Shown piece after piece: positions 7,514-14,826 of a DNA stretch of 14,847 bases. The first letter of the stretch is position 1; every line of letters begins with the position of its first letter. Source of the stretch: CAYTQK01 sp964439745 (GTDB lineage: Bacteria; Desulfobacterota; Desulfobacteria; Desulfobacterales; Desulfosudaceae); assembly GCA_964439745.1 (NCBI GenBank), contig CAYTQK010000054.1:1-14847 (forward strand), written 5' to 3'. The translations under genes and the position numbers were made by a program. A model generated the notes under the pieces. It searched no databases, was not told where the DNA came from, and saw only the letters and a program-made list of their open reading frames with translations.

Positions 7514-8180
7514 TATTTCCGGTGACGATCAACAGGTGATTTTTACTGACGAAGAGAAAGACATTCTTCAGGAAATAATGAATATCGCGTTCGGCAATGC
7601 CACCGCAGACCTGGCCGAACTGGTCGACATTCAAGTCATCCTCAGTGTTCCGGATGTCCAGGTACTCAATTTTGAGGCTTTGCCGGGATATCTCAGCGAA
7701 ATTATCCCCGAAGAACAGAAAAACAGCGTGGCCGGTCAAAACTTCTGGGGAGAATTCAACGGCTCCGGCCTGCTTTTTCTCCCCAGCGGCACCGAGCGGA
7801 CGCTCAGCCGGTTTTTGAATCCCTCCCACATGGAAAACCTGGAAGAGGAATGGTCCGGAAGCCCCAAGGACGATACCATTAAAAGCGGCCTGCTGCTGGA
7901 AATCAGCAATATTCTCATCGGCGCCTGCGTGGGAAAAATTTCCGACCTGCTGAATACCCTGGTTTCCTACACCCCGCCCGAAGTTCTCAGCCTGGAAAAG
8001 ACCGATTATACCTTTTTACTGCGGCATTTCGAGACCGAAGAAACCGCCATTGTCATGAAAACGCTTTTCCAGTTTGACAAGCAGAACGTCAACGGACTGT
8101 TGCTGATCATGACCAATCGCGGCTCACTGAGCTGGCTGCGAAATGCGCTACTTACATTCATGCAGCAGTATGAAGATTGA
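7506..8180 (+). CDS. CheC/CheX-like phosphatase-family protein
   Basis: A 224-residue protein whose two halves each carry a CheC-type helix. The first, DILQEIMNIAFG (19-30), fits the phosphatase signature with D19, E23 and N26. The second, LLLEISNILIGACVG (129-143), keeps E132 and N135, but Gly128 stands where the Asp/Ser should be. Proteins of this CheC/CheX/FliY group dephosphorylate CheY-like receivers. The start codon overlaps the end of the receiver gene, which makes that receiver the obvious substrate. The protein has no membrane span or signal peptide. It is probably a two-gene signalling module rather than part of a full chemotaxis cluster, since no other che gene is adjacent. An imperfect hairpin (GACGGCA 8179-8185 with TGCCGTC 8202-8208) covers the stop codon. 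Confidence 0.8.
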   Translation: MNSISGDDQQVIFTDEEKDILQEIMNIAFGNATADLAELVDIQVILSVPDVQVLNFEALPGYLSEIIPEEQKNSVAGQNFWGEFNGSGLLFLPSGTERTLSRFLNPSHMENLEEEWSGSPKDDTIKSGLLLEISNILIGACVGKISDLLNTLVSYTPPEVLSLEKTDYTFLLRHFETEETAIVMKTLFQFDKQNVNGLLLIMTNRGSLSWLRNALLTFMQQYED

Positions 8181-8239
8181 CGGCACGGTAAAAAGTTCGC
8201 TTGCCGTCAGGCGGCCGGACCCAAGCGGTCGTAATCTTC

Positions 8240-8314
8240 CGCCGATATCGGCCAGGTGCGCAGATGAAGCCAAGGGCGCGGGTCCGAGACGAGGCGTGAA
8301 ATATCCGGGTTAGC
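8240..8314. repeat. Possible dispersed repeat or gene remnant next to rpiB
   Basis: The segment contains a 12-bp perfect palindrome, GCCGATATCGGC (8241-8252), and a block CGTGAAATATCCGGGTTA (8295-8312) that closely matches CGTGAAATAACCGGTTA (85-101). On the minus strand, 8218-8317 is an open frame without a start codon that reads like ordinary protein and ends in TGA. It could be a decayed gene end or a repeat that happens to be open. The block overlaps the rpiB stop codon. Confidence 0.35.
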
Positions 8315-8759
8315 GGCTGATCAGCAAATCCATCAGCGATATGCGCCGTTCATGCCGGGCATCATCCTCAAAACCGGTCTCCAGCCATTTATTGACAATG
8401 GCCACATTATCATCATACTTCACCTTGCGCGCGGCCAGGCAGAGAATATTGGAACGGTTGTGCTGCCGGCTCAGTTCGGCCATCTCCACATTGGTGCAAA
8501 CCGCCGCCCGGACTCCCAGAAACCGGTTGGCCATCATGGACATACCCAGGCCGGTTCCGCACAGCAGAATCCCCCGCCGGCATTCCCCGCAGGAAACGCC
8601 GCTGGCCACCTTGTGGGCATAGATGGGATAGTCCACCGAGGTATCATCCGCCGGCCCCAGATCCCGAAATTCCCAGGTCGGGTGATTGCGTTTCAGATAA
8701 TCGGCGATTTTCTGTTTCATGTGAAAGCCGGCATGATCACTTGCGATCCAGATGTTCAT
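8310..8759 (-). CDS. rpiB: Ribose-5-phosphate isomerase B
   Basis: This 149-residue protein has the full RpiB/LacAB pattern. SDHAGF (7-12) binds substrate, C67 in the LLCGTGLGMSM stretch (65-75) is the catalytic cysteine, NRF closes the active-site loop, and H100 in RQHNRSN (98-104) matches the ring-opening histidine. It interconverts ribose 5-phosphate and ribulose 5-phosphate in the non-oxidative pentose phosphate pathway in the cytosol. The length is normal for the family. GGGGA eight bases upstream supports the ATG. It lies 59 bases downstream of the carboxymuconolactone-decarboxylase-family gene on the same strand and is probably its operon partner. The related sugar-phosphate isomerases of this fold (such as allose-6-phosphate forms) cannot be fully excluded. 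Confidence 0.92.
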   Translation of the reverse strand: MNIWIASDHAGFHMKQKIADYLKRNHPTWEFRDLGPADDTSVDYPIYAHKVASGVSCGECRRGILLCGTGLGMSMMANRFLGVRAAVCTNVEMAELSRQHNRSNILCLAARKVKYDDNVAIVNKWLETGFEDDARHERRISLMDLLISR

Positions 8760-8818
8760 GGTTTGTCGTCCCCCGAAAATTCCATTGCTTGGTTGATTGA
8801 TGGCTTTTTACGAAGCCG

Positions 8819-9397
8819 TCATGGTTGTTGATCATGAAAGCCGGTGTCCCCGGATAATCGCTCATCCAGCTGCACACCGAACGTTTTTAACGCCATGGCG
8901 ACCATATGATACTGGCCCACCGTAAACACCAGGTCCATGAGCTGGCGGGTATCATAAGAAGCGGCCAATCCCTGCCAGGTCGCTTCGCTGACCATGGCAT
9001 CCCGGTGCAGTTCATCCACGGCACATATCAGCCAGGCTTCCGGATCACTCCAGCCGGGCGCGGCTGCGCCTTCCCGGATCCGGTTGATCTCATCTGCGGA
9101 CAACCCGGACCGCCTGGCAATCTCCACATGCTGCCCCCATTCATATTCCGAACGGCATAACCAGGCCACCCGCAGAATCAAAATTTCCCGGTCCCGCGGC
9201 GTCAGTGTGGACGCCAGCAGGATATGACTGCCCAGCGGCAGAAACGACCGCAGCAGATCCGGATGCCGGGCCAGGGTGGCAAAAATATTATCCGGCTGAC
9301 CGCCGTTCCGCCTTCCCAGCACAGCCAGTAATTTCCGGGTCTCCTCGTCCACGTCCGCCGTGCGGACCGGCGGAATTCGCGGAAGGTGGCCTTCCAT
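8819..9397 (-). CDS. Carboxymuconolactone decarboxylase family protein
   Basis: A helical cytosolic protein of 192 residues. The motif CRSEYEWGQH (81-90) is typical of the single-cysteine branch of the carboxymuconolactone decarboxylase/AhpD-like fold: C81, E84, W87 and H90. It lacks the C-x-x-C of AhpD, so it is unlikely to be a peroxiredoxin reductant; the substrate is unknown. Homologues often carry the loose name gamma-carboxymuconolactone decarboxylase without evidence for that reaction. The ribosome site is AAGGA, about ten bases upstream of the ATG. RpiB follows on the same strand after 59 bases. No clear minus-strand promoter was found in the 323-base gap to the PilZ gene. Confidence 0.82.
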   Translation of the reverse strand: MEGHLPRIPPVRTADVDEETRKLLAVLGRRNGGQPDNIFATLARHPDLLRSFLPLGSHILLASTLTPRDREILILRVAWLCRSEYEWGQHVEIARRSGLSADEINRIREGAAAPGWSDPEAWLICAVDELHRDAMVSEATWQGLAASYDTRQLMDLVFTVGQYHMVAMALKTFGVQLDERLSGDTGFHDQQP

Positions 9398-9720
9398 ACC
9401 TGATACATCCTTACTTTATTATTGTCATGACTTTTCCCCCCGACCGGGAGAAAATTCCGTGCGAAAGACCGGCAGCAAAATACAGACGGGTTCTTGCGTT
9501 ATAAAAAAAGCAGGCCCGTATGTCAAAGAAAATATCGGCAGGCCGTCCGGACTGAAATCCCCCTGCCTGACATCAGGGATTGAATTGGCGGGGTTGATTA
9601 TGGTATTAATAATGAAAACGGGGATCAAATAATACAAAATAACAGGTCAGTGTCTGTTTATTACATTCGGCCGGTACAACAAACGCCAATGAACAATCTG
9701 CAGCAACGGGGGAACAGGCC
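9398..9720. other. 323-base divergent intergenic region
   Basis: This gap holds the ribosome sites of two divergent genes and a modest rightward promoter (9580-9609). Nothing convincing was seen for the leftward gene, and there is no small ORF with a ribosome site and no strong hairpin. Confidence 0.5.
9580..9609 (+). promoter_or_regulatory. Possible promoter for the PilZ gene
   Basis: TTGAAT (9580-9585) and TATTAA (9604-9609) are spaced by 18 bases; each matches consensus at four of six positions. It would give a leader of about 105 bases before the ATG at 9721. Confidence 0.35.
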
Positions 9721-10080
9721 ATGCAGGAAAAAAGAAAAAACGTCCGCTTTGATGCCATGAAGCCTTCGGAAGTGAGCATTTTCAGTGCGGAAGGTTCCGA
9801 GGAGCCGGTGGAAACCGGTAAGGGAAGAACCCTGAACATCTCCAGGGGCGGGGTGCTGCTGGAAACCCCTTTTCCCATCAGCGAGACCGGAAAAGTATCG
9901 CTGACCATCAATATCGAAGCCGAATCCGTTTATATCAGCGGACAGGTGGCCCATACCCGCTGCGAAACAGAAACCTGTTATAAAACCGGTATCGAGTTTA
10001 CCACCATCGACATGGGGGGCCGGCAGATCCTGGACAAATACATCGATGCCTTTATGCTGGAAAAACAAAACGAGGCATAA
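9721..10080 (+). CDS. PilZ domain protein (cyclic di-GMP receptor)
   Basis: A single-domain PilZ protein of 119 residues. The two parts of the cyclic di-GMP site are present: RKNVR (5-9), giving the R-x3-R motif, and NISRGG (39-44), the (D/N)-x-S-x-x-G motif, at normal spacing. It should bind cyclic di-GMP and pass the signal to an unknown partner, since it has no effector domain. A GGGGGA ribosome site precedes the ATG by eight bases. It is monocistronic and converges on the DUF166 gene with 82 bases between stops. No diguanylate cyclase (GGDEF) or EAL protein is present in the window. Confidence 0.88.
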   Translation: MQEKRKNVRFDAMKPSEVSIFSAEGSEEPVETGKGRTLNISRGGVLLETPFPISETGKVSLTINIEAESVYISGQVAHTRCETETCYKTGIEFTTIDMGGRQILDKYIDAFMLEKQNEA

Positions 10081-10162
10081 AAGGGCGGACAAAAAATTCT
10101 TCCCCCGTCACGCGGTGCGGGTGGAAGCTGCGGCAGCCGGAATTTTCCTGCCTGGCCATCCC

Positions 10163-10879
10163 TCATAACTGTTGTAAAAGTCGCCGGCCCGTGTCCGGGT
10201 CGACGTTCCTGATCGCCCGGGCCAGGGCCCGGGCATGAATGCCACCGGCAATATGAACCGGGCTTTTTTCCATGATGGGATCCCAGCCGGCCGGGTCGGC
10301 GGAACAAAAGAACTGCGCTTCCAGCCCCATCCGCATGACCGCCTCCTCGGCCTCCATGCCGGTGACCTTGCGGGCCGCCTCCCAGGTAGCCCCGCAGGGC
10401 GCCCCGCGCGGTACCGAAACCCTGACCAGCTTTCCTCCCTCCATGGTGACGCTAAAAACCGGCAGGCCGAACCGGTCTCCATATCGGCCGAGACAGGACC
10501 GTCTCGGAAGGGCGCATCAGGTCGGCGGCGTAAAAACCCAGCGGTTGCTCATTTTTTTACCGCTGGCGACTACGGGAATCTGTTTTTTCTCACAAACGGC
10601 GGCCAGGTCTTCGGATAAATCCAGGTGGGAGAGAAAATCCAGGACGATGTCCGCCGAAATCTCTTCGGGCAGATAGATGCCGCCGTCATCCACTACCGGC
10701 GGCAGGTCCTCGGTCACGGAGACCACGTCCAGTTGAAAATCGTCCTGACCATAATTCCGGATTCCCTCAATTTTTCGTTCGGCCTGGTGCCCCTGCTGCA
10801 ATACCATTATCCGCTGGGCGGTTTTGCCGCCGCAGCCGATGGCGGCACATTGATCCATGCTTTTGCTTATGTCTGTCAT
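10163..10879 (-). CDS. DUF166 family protein, predicted selenoprotein (UGA at codon 121)
   Basis: Read through one in-frame TGA (10517-10519), this gene encodes 238 residues; read as stop, it leaves 120 residues plus an orphan 93-codon ORF in the same phase. Visible family features lie on both sides of the TGA: QQGHQAERKIEGI (28-40) before it, and FGLPVF (137-142), RGAPCGATW (158-166), FFCSADP (190-196) and SPVHIAGGIH (206-215) after it. Together they match the DUF166 family (PF02593) over its normal length. Some members are labelled thymidylate-synthase-like, which I would not rely on. The TGA codes for position 121 in PPT-Sec-CAL, next to Cys122, and is followed by a SECIS-type hairpin. C162 and C192 are further likely redox or metal residues. 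The start is ATG at 10879, six bases after AAAGGTGG; ATG 10885 abuts that site. It lies 52 bases after the DUF2804 gene. The alternative is a nonsense-mutated pseudogene. Confidence 0.82.
10488..10519 (-). promoter_or_regulatory. Bacterial SECIS element with Sec UGA codon
   Basis: On the minus strand the UGA (10519-10517) is followed by nine bases and then CCGAGAC (10507-10501), loop GGUCCU (10500-10495) and GUCUCGG (10494-10488), a perfect 7-bp stem. Counting the U of UGA as 1, the loop GU is at 21-22; in E. coli fdhF the SelB-contacting GU of loop AGGUCU is at 23-24. The distance and the G-rich first loop bases fit the bacterial SECIS model. SelB would bind here and deliver Sec-tRNA. Confidence 0.85.
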
Positions 10880-10931
10880 AAACATCCACCTTTCTTCGAA
10901 ACGAATTGGTCACACCCCGCCGACAAACCGG

Positions 10932-11921
10932 CTACCAGCGGGCGAAATGCTCCTCCGTCCATCCGGGACAGGACTCCAGTCGCACCTCATTGGCCTGTTC
11001 ATCTTTCAGGACGCCGGAAAAGGTTCCCACGTACTGGGTAAAACGGGAGACCACCACCAGCGCGTTCAGGTTTTCCCGGCGGGCGTCTGCCGGTGTAAAT
11101 ACCAGGTCAACCCGGCCATCCGCAGAAAAAATCCGCCATTTCCCGTCTTTTTCCTGCTCATCATACGCAAATTGAACCGTGTCCACCTTGACCAGGCGGT
11201 CATCAATCCAGAAGGCATTTTCTGTTGCCTCGGTTTCATTGACACCGCAGGAAAGATTCAAGCCCAGCCGGCGGCCGTCCGGGAGGACCGCCGCAATGGC
11301 CGCCCAGTTCCAGAATGTTTCCCGCCGCAAATAGCCGGCCGTCCAGTCCATAATCCCCAGGCTGGAGGTGGGGTCAAGCTGCCAGCTCCGCTCCCCCATC
11401 TGCAGCCGGCCGGATAAGGGGATCGGTGACTGTTTCCGGGTAAATGTCCAGCCCCGGAAACCGGTCCGCGTACAGATTCGCAGCGGCTCGCAGGCGCTCG
11501 GCAACAATTCAGCGGTCAGCGCCAGTCCATCGCCCCGCGCGGACACTTGCTTGCCGCTCAGCCCAATCTGCAACCGCCTGGTTCGGAATTCAGCGGCAAG
11601 ATTTTCCGGACTGGGGGCGATGCGGACCCGTCCGGGAAGAGCTGTGTTTTTAATTTCCGTCAGGCAGCGGTTGTGCTTGTCGTACACGTAGAAAAATCCA
11701 TTGGCGGCATACTGCAGATCCACCACTGCCAGGCCGGCCAGGATATCGGGGGTATTGATCCCGATGAAAACAAACTGTTTGAACAGCCACCGCCGGGCTG
11801 TTTTGGAACGCAGACGACCGGTCGGCGTTCGCAGGGCATAATCCATGTGATTGACCCGGACCACCGGCTCCCGGATCCACCCGCGGACAGGATTGCCCTG
11901 ATTATCGATCAGATTCTTCAC
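10932..11921 (-). CDS. DUF2804 family protein
   Basis: A 329-residue protein matching DUF2804 (PF10974) over its whole length. Recognisable blocks are SLGIMDWTAG (187-196), FWNWAA (203-208), GLNLSCGVNE (220-229), ENAFW (234-238) and the C-terminal EEHFARW (323-329). The fold is beta-rich and cytosolic; no signal peptide or membrane span is visible and the function is unknown. I place the start at GTG 11921 because GGAGGTAA lies five bases upstream and DUF2804 proteins begin close to this point. The frame is open further upstream to a TTG at 11987, but that start has no ribosome site. The DUF166 gene follows after 52 bases on the same strand and is probably cotranscribed. Confidence 0.82.
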   Translation of the reverse strand: MKNLIDNQGNPVRGWIREPVVRVNHMDYALRTPTGRLRSKTARRWLFKQFVFIGINTPDILAGLAVVDLQYAANGFFYVYDKHNRCLTEIKNTALPGRVRIAPSPENLAAEFRTRRLQIGLSGKQVSARGDGLALTAELLPSACEPLRICTRTGFRGWTFTRKQSPIPLSGRLQMGERSWQLDPTSSLGIMDWTAGYLRRETFWNWAAIAAVLPDGRRLGLNLSCGVNETEATENAFWIDDRLVKVDTVQFAYDEQEKDGKWRIFSADGRVDLVFTPADARRENLNALVVVSRFTQYVGTFSGVLKDEQANEVRLESCPGWTEEHFARW

Positions 11922-12274
11922 GCTTACCTCCGTCTTTTGCCAGCCCGCCGGCCGCAAGCTTTTTTCTATCACCCGGCCGGCCGGCAAGGCAAGATCAAAA
12001 GAAAAATGAGCGCCGGTTGTGCTCCATCCGCCGCCATCGAACGACTAAAAATCAGCTTTCATTAAAAAAATTCTTAAGGCGGAGTTTAACCTTGATTTTT
12101 ACTCTTGTTATGCTAAATTATTACAGATTAATTATTACTCCATCGATCCGGCTGACACGTGGAGGCATTGGTACAAGAAGGTATCTTCCGCAAACCTGTC
12201 GATCCGCGGCCACGGATATATGTTCGGCAGACATGAAAAATTCGTCTTGACGATATTGGCATTAAGAGGGGGGT
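11922..12274. other. 353-base divergent intergenic region
   Basis: It contains a rightward promoter candidate (12092-12119) and a direct repeat of AATTATTAC at 12116-12124 and 12130-12138, spaced exactly 14 bases and located around the predicted transcription start. The ribosome site of the rightward gene lies at the right end. A 77-codon frame at 12017-12250 has no convincing ribosome site and is probably not a gene. Confidence 0.5.
12092..12119 (+). promoter_or_regulatory. Possible extended -10 promoter for the receiver/DUF4388/DUF1566 gene
   Basis: TTGATT (12092-12097) is followed after 16 bases by TAAATT (12114-12119), preceded by TG at 12111-12112 as in an extended -10. The direct repeat AATTATTAC overlaps this -10, a place where a repressor could act. 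Confidence 0.4.
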
Positions 12275-14692
12275 ATGAAAAAAATTCTGGCTGTCAATAT
12301 TGATTCTGTCTCGCTTAATATCATCTCCAGTCTTCTCACCGAGCATACCACCAATTTTGAAGTACTGACCACCGCATCCCTGGGGGAAGTGGACGAAATC
12401 ATCAAAAAACTCTCCCCTACCGTGGTAGTGATCGATCTGGACAATCCCACGCCAGGTGATCTCAAAATTCTCGATTATCTGGTCAAAAGCCACCCCCGGG
12501 TAACGGTTGTGGTCATGACCGGCTTTGAAACCGGCGAGATTGAAACCACCATCAAAGCCCTCAGTTCTCTTAAATATTTTACCAAGCCGGTCGACTTCAA
12601 GCAAATGGCCGACACCATCTTCAATGCCATTGAGACCGGCGTGGGCGGCCATATCCAAGGCATCAGCCTGACCTCGTTTCTCCAGATGTCGGAAATGGAG
12701 AGGACCACCTGCACCCTGAAAATAAAAACCGATGAATCCGTCGGCTATCTTTACCTGGTCAAGGGATCGCTGGTGGCGGCCAAAACTGAAAGCCGCACCG
12801 GTGAGGAAGCGGTCTATGAAATACTGGCCTGGCAGAAACCGATTATTGAAATTGCCGATGCCAAGCCCGACAACAAAAAAGAAATCAAGACCCCCTTGAT
12901 GAACCTTTTGATGGAAGGCGCCCGGCGCAAAGACGAAATCGCGGCCGGCCAGCAAAAAGATGGGACCGGCATCCAGGCCCCGCCTAAAGTTTCCATTACA
13001 CCGGCCGAAACAGCCCTTGGTAAAGAAGCGGCCAAGAAGACGGGCAAAGCCCGGCAGCCCGAAAGTATCGAAAAAAAGACCTCGGAAGAAGAAGGCGCCC
13101 TTTCTGAAGAACAAGCAGCAGGAAGACAGGCCACCGGTAAAATCACCGATGCCAGTCAGGTACTGAAAAAAAAGCGCCTGGCCGCCCGCCTCACCAAGGC
13201 CGCGGTTGCTGTGTCGTGCCTGGTGATCGTTGCCGTGCTGTGGTCTTTTGTCGCGGATCCCTGGCTGGCGGAAAGAAAATTCAAAAATACCATCCAGGCC
13301 GCTGAAAAGGCATCGACCCTGGAAGACAAACTGGCCGTACTGGACGATTACCTGGCAACCGATCCGGCCACCCGGTACGAAATCGAGATCAAGCGCAGGC
13401 AGCAGGCCTACCGGGAAAACATGAATACCCAGGCCTTTGAGGAAACCGTTGACCGGGTCAACAATCTTGAAATCGACGAAGATTTTGTACCAAAGGCGAC
13501 AGCCATTTATCAAGACTTTTTAAAGGAACATCCCCAGAGCGGCTATACCCGGGAAGTCGAAAAACGGATCAAGAAACTGCCGGCGGTGGTGGATGATGCC
13601 GCCTACCGCGACCTGCTAAAAATTCCGGATAATCAATACAGCCAGCGTTTTAACGCCTATACCGCTTATCTCCGCCGTCACCCGGACAGTGCCAACGCGG
13701 ACAAGGTCAGAAAAATGCTGGCCGGCCTCGGAGATAACCTTTACCGGTATATCATTTCCGTCAGCCAGGATTGCGTTGAACAGGGAACCTGCCAGCGCAC
13801 CCTGGAACTGTGCGCCTATTTTCTCAAAAAATTTAACGATCATCCGCGCCGCCAGGAAGTCGCCGACCTGCAGCAGCGCGTCAAAGACCGCCTGGCCCTG
13901 GACCGGATGACCAAAGAAGCCCGGGAAAAAGGGGTCTACTCGGAGGATGCCAAAAAGCTTTATGCCGATTACCTGGCGGATAATCCCCAGACCACCATCC
14001 GGAAGCGGCTGGAAGCGGAAATCAATAAAATCGAAACTTATCAAGACGAAGAAGAGAGATGGCGCCAGCTGGAGAATTATGCCGGCAATGAAGAGGCTGA
14101 TATTTTTGAGCGGTACGACCGGCTGGAGCGGTATGTCAACAACGGTCCGCCGGAAAGATATCGGGAAAAAGCTGTCTCCATCCTGGCCCGGCTGCGGCAG
14201 AAAAAAAACCAGGCAGAAGAGCGGCTGGATGAGGCCGCGGCCCGGGAACAGGAACGCCGGGAAAAGGAAACCGCCATTGCCAACACCATCGAGCAGATCC
14301 GGAAAAAGATGCTGAATACTGGCAACCGCTACGAGGAAGAGCACAGCCGGATTATCACCGACACCCGTACCGGGCTGATGTGGTGCATGCTGGACTCCTC
14401 CGAGATGACGGACGACTGCCTGACCTATAAAGAGGCCCAGGCTTACGTGGAAAACCTGAACACCGGCGGCTTCAACGATTGGCGCCTGCCGACTCCCTCG
14501 GAACTTCTGGTGATTTACAACAGCTCGCCCCCTTTCCCCGCCGGGGATGCTTCGTGGTACTGGACCTCGGAAGTGGTCTCCGCGGCCTGGAAGCGACGCG
14601 CCATCACGGTCCAGAAGAAAAACGACGGAACCTGGCGCAAGGGCGAGACAGAGCTGGAACAGTGCGGTACTGTGCTGGCCGTCCGACCCTGA
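12275..14692 (+). CDS. Receiver-DUF4388-TM-helical repeat-DUF1566 multidomain membrane protein
   Basis: This 805-residue protein has five parts. Residues 1-120 are a receiver: D54, T82 and K104-P105 are kept, but the acidic pair is degenerate (N8-I9-D10). Residues about 125-215 match DUF4388 (LQMSEMERTTCTLKI at 136-150; GEEAVYEILAW at 176-186). A charged, Glu/Lys/Ala-rich linker (216-300) leads to one membrane span (about 305-326) preceded by KKKRLAAR, which places the N-terminus in the cytosol. Residues about 340-640 hold six helical repeats of about 51 residues, then a coiled coil (640-680). The periplasmic end (690-805) is a DUF1566 domain: TDTRTGLMW (695-703), FNDWRLPTPSEL (733-744), YWTSE (762-766). 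It probably links a periplasmic C-type-lectin-like sensor to a cytosolic receiver. The ribosome site is GAGGGGGG just before ATG 12275. C704, C715 and C797 may form disulfides. Confidence 0.82.
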   Translation: MKKILAVNIDSVSLNIISSLLTEHTTNFEVLTTASLGEVDEIIKKLSPTVVVIDLDNPTPGDLKILDYLVKSHPRVTVVVMTGFETGEIETTIKALSSLKYFTKPVDFKQMADTIFNAIETGVGGHIQGISLTSFLQMSEMERTTCTLKIKTDESVGYLYLVKGSLVAAKTESRTGEEAVYEILAWQKPIIEIADAKPDNKKEIKTPLMNLLMEGARRKDEIAAGQQKDGTGIQAPPKVSITPAETALGKEAAKKTGKARQPESIEKKTSEEEGALSEEQAAGRQATGKITDASQVLKKKRLAARLTKAAVAVSCLVIVAVLWSFVADPWLAERKFKNTIQAAEKASTLEDKLAVLDDYLATDPATRYEIEIKRRQQAYRENMNTQAFEETVDRVNNLEIDEDFVPKATAIYQDFLKEHPQSGYTREVEKRIKKLPAVVDDAAYRDLLKIPDNQYSQRFNAYTAYLRRHPDSANADKVRKMLAGLGDNLYRYIISVSQDCVEQGTCQRTLELCAYFLKKFNDHPRRQEVADLQQRVKDRLALDRMTKEAREKGVYSEDAKKLYADYLADNPQTTIRKRLEAEINKIETYQDEEERWRQLENYAGNEEADIFERYDRLERYVNNGPPERYREKAVSILARLRQKKNQAEERLDEAAAREQERREKETAIANTIEQIRKKMLNTGNRYEEEHSRIITDTRTGLMWCMLDSSEMTDDCLTYKEAQAYVENLNTGGFNDWRLPTPSELLVIYNSSPPFPAGDASWYWTSEVVSAAWKRRAITVQKKNDGTWRKGETELEQCGTVLAVRP

Positions 14693-14728
14693 ACCCGGAT
14701 TCCTATCCCGAATATTTCATGAAATTTA

Positions 14729-14756
14729 TCGACATTTGTTAATTTTCATATAAAAT
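14729..14756 (+). promoter_or_regulatory. Possible promoter for a gene beyond the right edge
   Basis: TCGACA (14729-14734) and TAAAAT (14751-14756) are each five of six to consensus with a 16-base spacer. It lies 37 bases after the stop of the preceding gene and points out of the window. Confidence 0.4.
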
Positions 14757-14800
14757 ACAGTATGTTGCAATAAATTTCAGACCTTTTTAAAAATTGACAA

Positions 14801-14826
14801 GCCTGTAAAAAGTCTTTTTTACAGGC
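14801..14826 (+). terminator. 11-bp hairpin with T-rich stem, terminator or leader element
   Basis: GCCTGTAAAAA (14801-14811) pairs perfectly with TTTTTACAGGC (14816-14826), loop GTCT. The Us are within the stem rather than after it, so termination of the gene ending at 14692 would be less efficient in this direction. The symmetric A/T arms could serve either strand. If the promoter at 14729-14756 is real, the hairpin lies in the leader of the next gene. Confidence 0.45.

Noticed and set aside
10163..10165. Terminal TGA of the DUF166 gene as a second Sec codon
   Set aside because: The family-like sequence ends here, and I saw no stem-loop of SECIS type just downstream.
10444..10519. Frameshift as the cause of the split DUF166 gene
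   Set aside because: The two parts are in the same phase (the distance from the TGA to the second ATG is a multiple of three), so no frameshift is needed; only the single TGA interrupts the frame.
12017..12250. 77-codon plus-strand ORF before the large receptor-like gene
   Set aside because: There is no ribosome site, and it runs over the probable promoter and the AT-rich direct repeat.
12128..13513. 461-codon minus-strand ORF opposite the receiver/DUF4388 gene
   Set aside because: It is a Gly/Phe-rich shadow frame; the plus strand encodes recognisable domains with a strong ribosome site.
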